Below are positions 1-8,747 of a stretch of DNA of 28,561 nucleotides, one piece after another (positions within the stretch are counted from its first letter, which is position 1; each line of letters opens with the position of its first letter). The notes beneath the pieces were generated by a model. That model was not told the origin of the DNA. It was given only the letters and a program-made list of their open reading frames with translations, and made no database searches. Source of the DNA: DATDQA01 sp035292505 (GTDB lineage Bacteria; Bacteroidota; Bacteroidia; Chitinophagales; Saprospiraceae). Where the stretch lies: positions 1-28,561 of the forward strand of contig DATDQA010000171.1 of NCBI GenBank assembly GCA_035292505.1, in the 5' to 3' direction. A program made the position numbers and the translations under genes.

Positions 1-294
1 AGAGCAGAGGGCAAAGAGCAGAGGGCAGAGAGCAGAGAGCATAGGGTAAAGAGCAGAGGGCAAAGAGCAGAGGGCAGAGAGCATAGAGCAGAGGGCATAG
101 AGCAGAGAGCAGAGGGCAAAGAGCAGAGGGCATAGAGCAGAGGGCAGAGAGAAGAGGGCATAGGGCAGAGGGCAGAGAGCAGAGGGCAGAGGGCAAAGAG
201 CAGAGGGCAAAGAGCAGAGGGCAGAGGGCAAAGAGCAGAGGGCAAAAAGCGAACAGCAAACAGCAAACAGCGAGCAGCAAATAGCAAACAAGAA
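1..294. repeat. Heptamer tandem array (42 units), abuts actC start
   Basis: Read from base 1, the whole stretch divides into 42 consecutive 7-bp units with no phase slip. The consensus is AGRGCAN, alternating mainly between AGAGCAG and AGGGCAA/AGGGCAG/AGGGCAT. From about 246 the units decay to ACAGCAA-like forms, and the last unit ends at 294, directly before the actC ATG. The array probably extends left of the window. It contains scattered TAG/TAA triplets in all three frames, so it is not coding; the actC frame is open only from 136 and has no start codon before 295. It lies where the actB-actC gap would be expected. Confidence 0.9.
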
Positions 295-1719
295 ATGGGA
301 GCCATTCTATCACCGATACGAGAGCCGCTCATCAGGGGGCGTAAAACTTATCATCAGATCACCGAGGATCTTTGTGCACCTACCGAGCGTGCCCCGAGTG
401 CGGCATGGGTTCTTGCATTCATCGTAGCCGTGACAGCTCTGACGATTGGGCTTACATGTATCCTGATTACAATTTGGATAGGAGTTGGAACATGGAATCT
501 CAACAGGACTATAGGATGGGGATGGGACATCACGAATTTCGTTTGGTGGATCGGGATTGGTCACGCTGGCACACTGATTTCTGCAATCCTTCTGCTCTTT
601 CGTCAAAGGTGGCGGACAGGTGTAAACCGGGCAGCAGAGGCGATGACGATTTTTGCTGTGATTTGCGCTGCGATCTTTCCCGGGATTCACGTTGGAAGGA
701 TGTGGGTCGAGTTCTTCTTCTTTCCTTATCCGAATACACGAGGTCCGGTTTGGCCGAATTTCAACTCACCACTACTATGGGATCTTTTCGCAATAAGTAC
801 GTACTTCACAGTATCATTACTTTTCTGGTACACAGGCCTCGTCCCTGATTTTGCTACAGTTAGAGACAGAGCGCGCGGGTTCAGGAAGAAAGTGTACAAT
901 TTCCTCGCATTCGGATGGACTGGGGCTGCAAAACACTGGCAACGGCATGAGTCGCTTTCTTTAGTACTCGCAGGAATTGCAACGCCTCTCGTACTCTCTG
1001 TACATACGATCGTGAGCTTTGACTTCGCTACCTCAGTGGTTCCAGGCTGGCATACAACGATCTTCCCGCCATACTTTGTGGCAGGAGCGATCTTCTCCGG
1101 CTTCGCGATGGTTCAGACTCTGATGGTCATCACACGAAAGGTTCTAAACCTTCAGGAATACATCACCCTTGCACATATCGAGTCGATGAACAAAATCATC
1201 CTCGTCACAGGGACGATCGTAGGGGTCGCTTATCTCACCGAATTATTCATCGCATGGTACTCCGGCTATATCTATGAGCAGTTTGCGTTTTTCAATCGCG
1301 CTCTTGGTCCGTACTGGTGGGCGTATTTCGCGATGATGGCATGTAACGTGGTGTCACCGCAGGTATTCTGGTCAAAGAAAATTCGCAGGAACATCGTGTG
1401 GACGTTTTTCATGTCCATCTTTGTCAACATCGGAATGTGGTTTGAGCGTTTTGTGATTATTGCGACCACGCTTGCACGTGATTATTTGCCTTCAAGCTGG
1501 AGTTTGTACTCACCAACGATCGTCGAAATCTTCATTTTCACAGGTACCCTGGGATTTTTCTTTACAGCATACCTCGTCTTCGTGAGAGTGGCACCAGTGG
1601 TAGCAATCGCGGAGATCAAACACAACCTGAAGCTAACTGGTGATCAATATGCCGATGAACATGCAATGCATCATCATCAAGAAGCCGTCAAAGAAGCATT
1701 GGAAAAAATAGAACAGTAG
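295..1719 (+). CDS. actC: Alternative complex III subunit ActC (NrfD/PsrC-like quinol-binding membrane protein)
   Basis: This 474-residue polytopic membrane protein belongs to the NrfD/PsrC family and matches ActC of Bacteroidota alternative complex III, which oxidises menaquinol in the inner membrane. About ten hydrophobic segments are visible, beginning near residues 38-60. Family-typical stretches include WDITNFVWWIGIGHAGTLIS near 78, FNSPLLWDLFAISTYF near 155 and SVHTIVSFDFATSVVPGWHT near 235. The C-terminal tail is hydrophilic and His-rich (HAMHHHQE). The ATG at 295 is the first possible start in its frame after a stop at 133, and the N-terminus (PIREPLIRG) fits the family. No Shine-Dalgarno sequence is seen; the leader is the end of the heptamer array. 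actD starts 2 bases after the stop, so it is the first visible gene of a long operon. Confidence 0.95.
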   Translation: MGAILSPIREPLIRGRKTYHQITEDLCAPTERAPSAAWVLAFIVAVTALTIGLTCILITIWIGVGTWNLNRTIGWGWDITNFVWWIGIGHAGTLISAILLLFRQRWRTGVNRAAEAMTIFAVICAAIFPGIHVGRMWVEFFFFPYPNTRGPVWPNFNSPLLWDLFAISTYFTVSLLFWYTGLVPDFATVRDRARGFRKKVYNFLAFGWTGAAKHWQRHESLSLVLAGIATPLVLSVHTIVSFDFATSVVPGWHTTIFPPYFVAGAIFSGFAMVQTLMVITRKVLNLQEYITLAHIESMNKIILVTGTIVGVAYLTELFIAWYSGYIYEQFAFFNRALGPYWWAYFAMMACNVVSPQVFWSKKIRRNIVWTFFMSIFVNIGMWFERFVIIATTLARDYLPSSWSLYSPTIVEIFIFTGTLGFFFTAYLVFVRVAPVVAIAEIKHNLKLTGDQYADEHAMHHHQEAVKEALEKIEQ

Positions 1720-1721
1720 TC

Positions 1722-2243
1722 ATGCATATATACAATAAAAATATCCTCTACGGTCTGTATAATGATGAAACAGAACTCCTGAGTGCGGTAAAGGAAGCGA
1801 ATACGCATCATATGGAGATCTGGAATGTGTTTACGCCTTTTCCTGTGCACGGACTTGATCCCTTATTAGGTTTATCCGAGTCGCGTCTGCACATCGGTGG
1901 TTTCGTCTATGGGATGCTGGGTACGTTGACGGCCTTCCTGGGGATGACCTGGATTTTTACGCGTGACTGGCCGATTGTGTTTGGTGGTAAGCCATACTGG
2001 TCCGTTCCGGCATTCATTCCAATCACCTTCGAGCTAACAGTACTGTTCGCTGCGATTGGAATGACTGTAACATTTTACATCATCAATGGACAGTATCCGG
2101 GTGTTGTGAATCCGATTTTGGACAACAGGATCACGGATGACAAGTTCTGTATCGCATTTGACACTTCGCATGGCGGCCAGGATAAATACCGCTCGTTCTT
2201 TGTAAAGACAGGAGCCAGTGAAGTAAATGAAAAAACAATCTGA
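1722..2243 (+). CDS. actD: Alternative complex III subunit ActD (DUF3341)
   Basis: A 173-residue DUF3341 protein, the ActD subunit of alternative complex III. The N-terminal half is a soluble cytoplasmic-type domain with the family signature MEIWNVFTPFPVHGLDPLLG (about residues 31-50). It is followed by two membrane helices, near 60-83 and 104-126, and a soluble tail containing FDTSHGGQDKYRSFF. ActD has no redox cofactor and is a structural membrane subunit of the complex. It starts 2 bases after actC and ends 5 bases before actE, which indicates translational coupling. Length and motifs are normal for the family. Confidence 0.92.
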   Translation: MHIYNKNILYGLYNDETELLSAVKEANTHHMEIWNVFTPFPVHGLDPLLGLSESRLHIGGFVYGMLGTLTAFLGMTWIFTRDWPIVFGGKPYWSVPAFIPITFELTVLFAAIGMTVTFYIINGQYPGVVNPILDNRITDDKFCIAFDTSHGGQDKYRSFFVKTGASEVNEKTI

Positions 2244-2248
2244 TCCGG

Positions 2249-3142
2249 ATGAAGCGCAATGTTTTCTCTATCCCGGTGTGTATCGCAATCGCAGGAATCA
2301 TCGCTTGTAGTCCTGCCGGAAGCGAAAAGCGTGGACATGAGTTCATGCCGGACATGGTGCATTCCACAGCCTATGAGGCCAACATCTACGAATATTATTA
2401 CTACAATACGTGGGGTACTGAAGAAGAGTATAAGAATTTTACCATGCCGAGAACTTCAGTTCCGGGAACGATCGCTCGTGGAAATGTCGGTGCAGCGCTC
2501 AGCGCGACGCCTGAAGAGAGATTGATGGCTTATCATGCGTTTGCGGGTGAAAGATCCTTGACCGGAATTACGATGGCTGCAAATGGCTCCGTACCCTATC
2601 CATATCAGGATACTGAGGCAGATCGGATCCGTGCTTCAAAGGAAATCCTCCAGAATCCTTATCCGATCACAGCGGTTGGTCTGGAATATGGCAAAGCATT
2701 ATACACGATTTATTGCGGAATTTGTCATGGTGAGAAAGGCGATGGTCTGGGATACCTGGTACGTGAAGAAGATCCTGCGAAAGGGATTAGAGCAGGAGTG
2801 TATCCGGCGGCACCGGCCAATTTCATGAAAGAGGCGTTTCTCGACACTACGAATGGCTTTTTCTATCACTCCATCATGTATGGAAAAAATATGATGGGCT
2901 CTTATGCAGATAAGTTATCCTTTGAGGAGCGCTGGAAGGTGATCCATTATATCAGATCATTGCAGGCGAAGACAAAAGAACTGGTATACAATGAAAATGA
3001 AAATACCTACACGAACGATGTGCCGGGTGGTCCGATTTTGAAGAAAATAAAAGAACAGGAGACTAAGGCGAAGACAGTGGAGACAATACCTCCAGCTGAT
3101 AGCCTGAAGACTGAAGAGAGCGGTGTACAGGGTGAACATTGA
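2249..3142 (+). CDS. actE: Alternative complex III subunit ActE (monohaem cytochrome c lipoprotein)
   Basis: A 297-residue lipoprotein cytochrome c. The N-terminus is a lipoprotein signal peptide with the lipobox cysteine at residue 20 (GIIAC). One haem c site, CGICH, lies at residues 156-160, and the likely distal ligand is one of the two methionines in GKNMMGSY (215-216). The C-terminal 50 residues are charged and low-complexity (KKIKEQETKAKTVE), a likely flexible tail. ActE is the membrane-anchored monohaem subunit that carries electrons out of alternative complex III toward the oxidase. It follows actD by 5 bases and precedes actF by 39 bases. Confidence 0.93.
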   Translation: MKRNVFSIPVCIAIAGIIACSPAGSEKRGHEFMPDMVHSTAYEANIYEYYYYNTWGTEEEYKNFTMPRTSVPGTIARGNVGAALSATPEERLMAYHAFAGERSLTGITMAANGSVPYPYQDTEADRIRASKEILQNPYPITAVGLEYGKALYTIYCGICHGEKGDGLGYLVREEDPAKGIRAGVYPAAPANFMKEAFLDTTNGFFYHSIMYGKNMMGSYADKLSFEERWKVIHYIRSLQAKTKELVYNENENTYTNDVPGGPILKKIKEQETKAKTVETIPPADSLKTEESGVQGEH

Positions 3143-3181
3143 TCAGAATATCATTGAATTTCAGAAAAGCACGCAAATAGG

Positions 3182-4423
3182 ATGAATCATTTCAGATTTG
3201 AAGGTGGGTTGAAAACGACACTGCTGATCCTGATAGCAATCGGCGTGATCAGCCTGGTGATTACATATATGGGTGACAATCCGGATATGCAGTATCCGCG
3301 CTTTTGGTCGAACATCCTGCACAACTCTGTTTTCTTTACCGGTATTGCAATTCTATCTCTGTTCTTCATGTGTGCATGTATCACCTCTTGGGCTGGATGG
3401 CATACACTTTTCAAACGTGTGTGGGAAGCATACTCCTTGTTCCTGATCCCTGGACTTGTGTTGATGCTGTGCATTGGAATCGGAGCATGGGGAGGCTGGC
3501 ATCACTTATATGAATGGACGAATACAGAAATTGTTGAAAACGATGAAGTATTAAAGGGTAAGAGTGGTTTTCTGAATCCACGTTGGTATATCTATGGGAC
3601 AGTCATCATAGGTGGATTATGGCTGCTGATTGCTACGCGCCTTCGCAGCCTTTCATTGACAGAAGATCGGATAGGCGATGTGTCATTCACGCAACATCAC
3701 AAAATGCGGATCTGGGCTGCTGCAGGACTGCCTTTAATAGGCTTCGGTTCCGCTGCATTGATCTGGCTCTGGGTGATGTCTGTAGATCCTCACTGGTATA
3801 GTACGCTCTTCGCATGGTACAATGGTGCAAGTCTCTTTATCGCGATGATAGCACTGACCATTCTCTCACTCTACTTTCTGAAAGGACGTGGATACTACAG
3901 GCAGGTCACAGTTGAACACATTCATGATCTTGGAAAATATCTCTTTGCGATTTCGATCTTCTGGACGTACCTGTGGTTTTCACAATATATGCTCATCTGG
4001 TATAGCAACGTCGGCGAGGAAACAATCTATTTCAAACAAAGAATTGACGAATATCCGGTATGGTTTTATGGAAACCTGATCGTGAACTTTGGCCTTCCAT
4101 TCCTCATCCTGATGCGCAATGATACAAAGCGTAAGTTGGGCAGTCTTGCATTTGTCTCCCTTGTGGTATTTCTGGGACACTGGATGGATTTCTTCCTGAT
4201 GCTGAAACCGGGTATCTGGAATGCCGTAAGTCATGGAGCCCATACAGATGAGCATGTAGTTACATTTATTCCTGGATTTACTCTTCCTGGATTTCTGGAA
4301 TTTGGGACGATGCTTGGATTTTTAGGTTTGTTCCTGTTCTTCTTTTTTACCGTACTGAGTAGGGCACAATTGATACCGGGCAATGATCCTTACCTGGCGG
4401 AGAGTGTACATCATCATGTTTAA
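3182..4423 (+). CDS. actF: Alternative complex III subunit ActF (NrfD-like membrane protein)
   Basis: A 413-residue membrane protein with about ten hydrophobic segments, homologous in layout to ActC but belonging to the ActF group, the second NrfD-like subunit of the complex. Typical features are the N-terminal helix followed by GDNPDMQYPRFWSNILHNSVFF (about 32-53), the SVDPHWYSTLFAWYNGASLF stretch (near 200), and ISIFWTYLWFSQYMLIWYSN (near 257). ActF completes the membrane core that handles quinol oxidation. It ends with a His-rich tail (SVHHHV) and is followed by coxB after 15 bases, which joins the complex III genes to the oxidase genes in one operon, consistent with the known ACIII-oxidase supercomplex of this phylum. 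Confidence 0.93.
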   Translation: MNHFRFEGGLKTTLLILIAIGVISLVITYMGDNPDMQYPRFWSNILHNSVFFTGIAILSLFFMCACITSWAGWHTLFKRVWEAYSLFLIPGLVLMLCIGIGAWGGWHHLYEWTNTEIVENDEVLKGKSGFLNPRWYIYGTVIIGGLWLLIATRLRSLSLTEDRIGDVSFTQHHKMRIWAAAGLPLIGFGSAALIWLWVMSVDPHWYSTLFAWYNGASLFIAMIALTILSLYFLKGRGYYRQVTVEHIHDLGKYLFAISIFWTYLWFSQYMLIWYSNVGEETIYFKQRIDEYPVWFYGNLIVNFGLPFLILMRNDTKRKLGSLAFVSLVVFLGHWMDFFLMLKPGIWNAVSHGAHTDEHVVTFIPGFTLPGFLEFGTMLGFLGLFLFFFFTVLSRAQLIPGNDPYLAESVHHHV

Positions 4424-4438
4424 TCAATTGGTGACGAA

Positions 4439-5935
4439 ATGACTGGATTGATCATCATAGGAATTCTCATCTTACTTGCGGTCGTCATTGTACAGATCGG
4501 CAAAGTTTCAGAACTGTCGGCACGTATCAGGGGTGAGGAAGAACTGGAGTACAAGAACAACAAAACCCAGGGCAGATGGATGTTGGGTTTTATGGTTGTG
4601 TTTCTCGCGTTCTGCGTTGTTTCAGCCTTGTATTTTAAAAACTGGATGCTTGGATATGGACCACACGAATCAGCATCTGCGCATGGAAAACTCATCGACG
4701 ACCTGTTTAATGTAACGCTCCTCTTCACGGGGATCGTATTCGTGATTACGCATGTTGCGTTGTTCTATTTCAGTTGGAAATATTACGGACAGAAAAATGC
4801 CAAGGCATCGTTTATTGCACACAACAATACCCTGGAGATTGTCTGGTCTGCGATCCCAGCTTTTGTAATGACCTTCCTGGTTGTCAAAGGCCTCGTCGCG
4901 TGGAATGAAATCATGGCAGATATACCTGCCGATGAAGAATTCATCGAAATCGAAGCAACCGGATATCAGTTTGCCTGGCATCTGCGATATCCCGGTCCGG
5001 ATGGAGCTCTCGGAGAACGGAACTTCAGAATGATTTCAGGGACTAACCCATTAGGTCAGGATTGGAACGATACCAAAAACCTGGACGATATCCACCCGTC
5101 AGAGATTGTACTTCCTGTAGGGAAGAAAGTCCGCGTACGTATCACGTCACGGGATGTATTGCACAATTTCTATCTCCCTCAATTCCGGGTAAAAATGGAT
5201 GCTATCCCCGGGCTGCCGACATATTTCGTCTTTACCCCAACGAAAACAACAGAACAGTATCGCGAGGAGCTCAGTAAGTATCCCGAGTATAATTTGCCAA
5301 AGGATCCTGCCGACCCTGAAAGTAAAATGCTCTGGGAAGAATTCAACTATGAACTGGCATGTGCAGAGCTGTGCGGTGCAAGTCATTTCTCTATGCGCAA
5401 ATTGGTGAAGATTGTCTCACTGGAAGAATATGATGTGTGGTTGTCACAACAGCGATCATACTATATTGATAATATCCGGAATAAGGAAGATGATCCGTTT
5501 ATAGGAAGTGTTCTGGATGTGGAACTCAAACAGCGGCGTGAAGATTTGAATACGGCAGTTGAGAGCGCGCTTTCGGATACATCTGGCAAGGAAAAGATCA
5601 TCGTTCTGAACTATCTTCAATTCGAAACCGGAGGAGCACAATTGACACCGAACTCACAGTTTGAGTTGATAAACCTTGTGGATATCCTGAAGAAATACCC
5701 GACAATGCGGATCGAAGTGAGTGGACATACTGATAATACCGGAGACCCGGCTGCGAACCTGCAATTATCCAAAGACCGCGCGAACGTGGTATACCAGGAA
5801 CTGGTAAAAAATGGCATCGATGCTTCACGACTGACAGCAACAGGCTACGGTTCTTCCAAACCCGTGGCCACAAACGACACTGAGGAAGGCAGACATCAAA
5901 ACAGACGTACGGAATTTAAAATCCTGGCCCGGTAA
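4439..5935 (+). CDS. coxB: Cytochrome c oxidase subunit II with C-terminal OmpA peptidoglycan-binding domain
   Basis: A 498-residue subunit II. It has four hydrophobic helices (about 3-20, 47-67, 88-113, 134-156), two more at the N-terminus than the two of classical subunit II. The CuA domain is intact: His242 in LHNFYLP, Cys308, Glu310, Cys312, His316 and Met319 in CAELCGASHFSM. After a charged linker (about 335-385) comes a complete OmpA/MotB domain (about 385-498): YLQFETGGAQLT, GHTDNTG, LSKDRA, GYGSSKP and GRHQNRRTEF. The two residues that grip diaminopimelate in OmpA domains are present, as Asp432 of GHTD and Arg447 of LSKDR, 15 apart as in OmpA. There is no CxxCH, so it is not a caa3-type subunit. 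The reading frame runs unbroken through both domains. Oxidase assignment is firm; wall anchoring is inferred. Confidence 0.95.
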   Translation: MTGLIIIGILILLAVVIVQIGKVSELSARIRGEEELEYKNNKTQGRWMLGFMVVFLAFCVVSALYFKNWMLGYGPHESASAHGKLIDDLFNVTLLFTGIVFVITHVALFYFSWKYYGQKNAKASFIAHNNTLEIVWSAIPAFVMTFLVVKGLVAWNEIMADIPADEEFIEIEATGYQFAWHLRYPGPDGALGERNFRMISGTNPLGQDWNDTKNLDDIHPSEIVLPVGKKVRVRITSRDVLHNFYLPQFRVKMDAIPGLPTYFVFTPTKTTEQYREELSKYPEYNLPKDPADPESKMLWEEFNYELACAELCGASHFSMRKLVKIVSLEEYDVWLSQQRSYYIDNIRNKEDDPFIGSVLDVELKQRREDLNTAVESALSDTSGKEKIIVLNYLQFETGGAQLTPNSQFELINLVDILKKYPTMRIEVSGHTDNTGDPAANLQLSKDRANVVYQELVKNGIDASRLTATGYGSSKPVATNDTEEGRHQNRRTEFKILAR

Positions 5936-5952
5936 AAAAAAACAATCATACC

Positions 5953-7812
5953 ATGGCACACGCGCACATACCAGAAGAAGATGTCCTGATCCGCGATCAC
6001 GGGTATGAGGATCATTTTCACGAACATTATGAAGGTGATAAGTACAGATCAAACTTTCTCACGACCTATGTCTTCAGTCAGGATCACAAGATCATTGCAA
6101 GACAATTCCTCATCACTGGCATTTTCTGGGCGCTCGTCGGAGCAGCCATGTCTATCATTTTCCGTTTACAATTGGGCTTTCCGGATCAGGATCTCTCCTG
6201 GGTCAAACCATTGCTCGGGAAATGGATTGTTTTGAATGAAGCCACTGGTATAGGATCATTGAGTCCTGAGTTCTATTATGCCCTCGTGACCATGCACGGG
6301 ACTATCATCGTATTCTTTGTGCTTACTGCCGGATTGAGTGGCACGTTCAGTAATCTCTTGATCCCACTCCAGGTAGGTGCGCGCGACATGGCATCTCCAT
6401 TTCTCAACATGCTCTCGTACTGGTTTTTCTTTATGGCGAGTATCGTCATGTTCATCTCCTTGTTCCTGAACACTGGGCCATTTGCAGGAGGTTGGACAGG
6501 CTATCCTCCACTGAGTGCACTGCCTGAGGCATCTTCAGGATCTGGCGCTGGGATGACCTTATGGCTTGTGAGCCTCACCTTGTTTGTAGGATCAGTACTC
6601 TTGGGTGGAATCAACTATATCACCACCGTCCTGAATCTGCGGACAAAAGGCATGAGCATGTGGCGGATGCCCCTTACAATCTGGGCATTCTTGTTAACTG
6701 CCGTGTTAGGGTTGTTGTCTTTCCCTGTGCTTGTTTCAGGATTTCTCCTTCTGATGTTTGATAGAAGCATGGGTACGAGTTTTTATCTCAGCGAGATATT
6801 TATCAACGGTAAGGCGATGGATGTTGTGGGAGGTAGTCCGATTCTATATCAGCATCTGTTCTGGTTCCTCGGACATCCGGAGGTATATATTATCATACTG
6901 CCGGCAATGGGGATTGTCTCAGAGGTGCTTGCGGTCCATTCACGCAAACCGATCTTTGGATATAAGGCGATGGTCTATTCGATCCTTGCGATAGGATTCC
7001 TGTCGTTTATTGTGTGGGCTCATCACATGTTTATGGCTGGTGTCAATCCTTTCATCTCTAACTTCTTTGTGATTTTCACGCTCATCATTGCGGTACCGTC
7101 TGCAGTGAAAGTATTCAATTGGATTTCAACACTCTACAAAGGCAATCTCCGGCTTGTCACCCCGATGCTTTTTGCCATTGGATTTGTGTCCATGTTCATC
7201 TCAGGAGGCTTGACCGGTATTTTCCTGGGTAACTCGGCAATTGATATTCAACAGCACGATACTTACTTCGTCGTTGCGCACTTTCATATTGTGATGGGTA
7301 TCGCGGCATTCTTTGGCATGTTTGCAGGGGTGTACCATTGGTTTCCGAAGATGTTTGGCAGGTTTATGAACGAGACGATGGGTAAGATCCATTTCTGGAT
7401 CACTTTTGCGGGCGCCTATGCGATATTCTGGCCGATGCATTACCTGGGGATGGCAGGTGTACCGAGGCGATATTACAGATATGATATGTTCGACACGTTT
7501 TCGCATTTTGCGGGCATTAGCCAGGCTATCACCATCGCGTCGATTATTGTGTTTTCTGCACAGGTACTTTTCGTGATCAATTTCTTCTATAGTATTTATC
7601 GCGGCAAGAAATTGACACGTAAAAATCCCTGGGGTGCTACAACATTGGAATGGACAACTCCTGTCGTCGCCGGTCACGGAAATTGGCCGGGCAAATTACC
7701 TGTTGTCCATCGTTGGGCGTATGATTATAGCACAAACGGCGGCGACGCGGATAAAGATTTTATTCAACAGCACATACCTCTTCGCGAAGGAGAGGTAAGC
7801 GGTGAGCATTAA
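5953..7812 (+). CDS. coxA: Cytochrome c oxidase subunit I (aa3, A1 type)
   Basis: The 619-residue catalytic subunit reduces O2 to water and pumps protons. All metal ligands are visible: His115 and His445 (low-spin haem a), His443 (haem a3, in VVAHFH), and CuB ligands His308, His357 and His358. Tyr312 of the HPEVY motif is the tyrosine cross-linked to His308. Glu310 in the same motif and Asp145 (GARDMASP) match the D-channel residues, which places it in the A1 group. About twelve membrane helices are present. The N-terminal 30 residues are unusually rich in His and acidic residues (HAHIPEED, DHFHEHYEGD). It starts 17 bases after coxB and precedes ctaB by 8 bases. Confidence 0.97.
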   Translation: MAHAHIPEEDVLIRDHGYEDHFHEHYEGDKYRSNFLTTYVFSQDHKIIARQFLITGIFWALVGAAMSIIFRLQLGFPDQDLSWVKPLLGKWIVLNEATGIGSLSPEFYYALVTMHGTIIVFFVLTAGLSGTFSNLLIPLQVGARDMASPFLNMLSYWFFFMASIVMFISLFLNTGPFAGGWTGYPPLSALPEASSGSGAGMTLWLVSLTLFVGSVLLGGINYITTVLNLRTKGMSMWRMPLTIWAFLLTAVLGLLSFPVLVSGFLLLMFDRSMGTSFYLSEIFINGKAMDVVGGSPILYQHLFWFLGHPEVYIIILPAMGIVSEVLAVHSRKPIFGYKAMVYSILAIGFLSFIVWAHHMFMAGVNPFISNFFVIFTLIIAVPSAVKVFNWISTLYKGNLRLVTPMLFAIGFVSMFISGGLTGIFLGNSAIDIQQHDTYFVVAHFHIVMGIAAFFGMFAGVYHWFPKMFGRFMNETMGKIHFWITFAGAYAIFWPMHYLGMAGVPRRYYRYDMFDTFSHFAGISQAITIASIIVFSAQVLFVINFFYSIYRGKKLTRKNPWGATTLEWTTPVVAGHGNWPGKLPVVHRWAYDYSTNGGDADKDFIQQHIPLREGEVSGEH

Positions 7813-7820
7813 ACGAAACC

Positions 7821-8738
7821 ATGAAGAAGTTACCTTCAAATAAAACGAGCGTGCAGGTTATATCCGGGAGCTCCTCTACCAGTTGGGTAAGGGATGTCCT
7901 GGAGTTGACGAAGATGCGTCTCACCTTGATGGTAGTATTCAGTGCTGTTGTAGGTTATGCGATTGCCGCAGGAGGGGCAATTCACTTTGTCCCTGTATTA
8001 ATTCTAGGTGTTGGTGGATTCTGCGTAGCGGGTGCAGCAAATGCGATCAATCAGATTCTCGAGAAAGAGTATGATGCATTGATGACACGGACGGCAGGAA
8101 GGCCAGTTGCGGCTGGCAGAATGCAGGTGTCTGAAGCTGTGGTGATTGCCGGTATTCTCGTCTTCATCGGAATCATCTTACTGGCATTGTTTAATCCACT
8201 TGCAGCATTTTTAGGGATGCTCTCCTTCATTGTGTATGCCTTTTTGTACACGCCGATGAAGCGCTATGGAACATTGTCCGTTGCAGTTGGCGCAATTCCT
8301 GGTGCATTGCCGGTTGTGATCGGTTGTGTGGCCTATGAAGGGACAATCACATGGCTTGCCCTCATTTTATTTGCGATACAGTTTCTCTGGCAGTTCCCGC
8401 ATTTTTGGGCTATTGGGTATCTGTCATTTGATCAATACCAAAGGGCGGGGTTTAAACTGGTGCCTGCTTCAGCGGATGGTAGTATCCATACAAGTCTCGG
8501 ATGGCATGCGCTATGGTATACACTGTTGTTGTTGCCGGTGTGTGGGGTGTCATTGTGGATAGGAGTTTCTGGTTTGTGGACAACTATGTTGATGATTCTG
8601 ATCTCACTCTGGTACGTACAGAGTGCATATCTCTTCTGGAGGAAATTTAATCAGGAAGCAGCCCGTAGTTTGATGTTTACGTCATTTGCTTATCTCCCAT
8701 TAGTATTATTGATAATTCTTTTAGGAGGTTTGCTATAA
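7821..8738 (+). CDS. ctaB: Protohaem IX farnesyltransferase (haem O synthase)
   Basis: A 305-residue UbiA-family prenyltransferase. It transfers a farnesyl group to haem b to make haem O, the precursor of the haem A used by the neighbouring oxidase. The first Asp-rich region is visible as NAINQILEKEYDALMTRTAG followed by RPVAAGRM (about residues 73-98), and the family signature QFLWQFPHFWAIGYL lies near 190-204. Seven to nine hydrophobic helices follow one another after a short polar N-terminus rich in Ser. It sits 8 bases after coxA and 9 bases before the next subunit III gene, so its expression is tied to the oxidase. Haem A synthase (CtaA) is not in the window. Confidence 0.95.
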   Translation: MKKLPSNKTSVQVISGSSSTSWVRDVLELTKMRLTLMVVFSAVVGYAIAAGGAIHFVPVLILGVGGFCVAGAANAINQILEKEYDALMTRTAGRPVAAGRMQVSEAVVIAGILVFIGIILLALFNPLAAFLGMLSFIVYAFLYTPMKRYGTLSVAVGAIPGALPVVIGCVAYEGTITWLALILFAIQFLWQFPHFWAIGYLSFDQYQRAGFKLVPASADGSIHTSLGWHALWYTLLLLPVCGVSLWIGVSGLWTTMLMILISLWYVQSAYLFWRKFNQEAARSLMFTSFAYLPLVLLIILLGGLL

Positions 8739-8747
8739 GTTATATCA

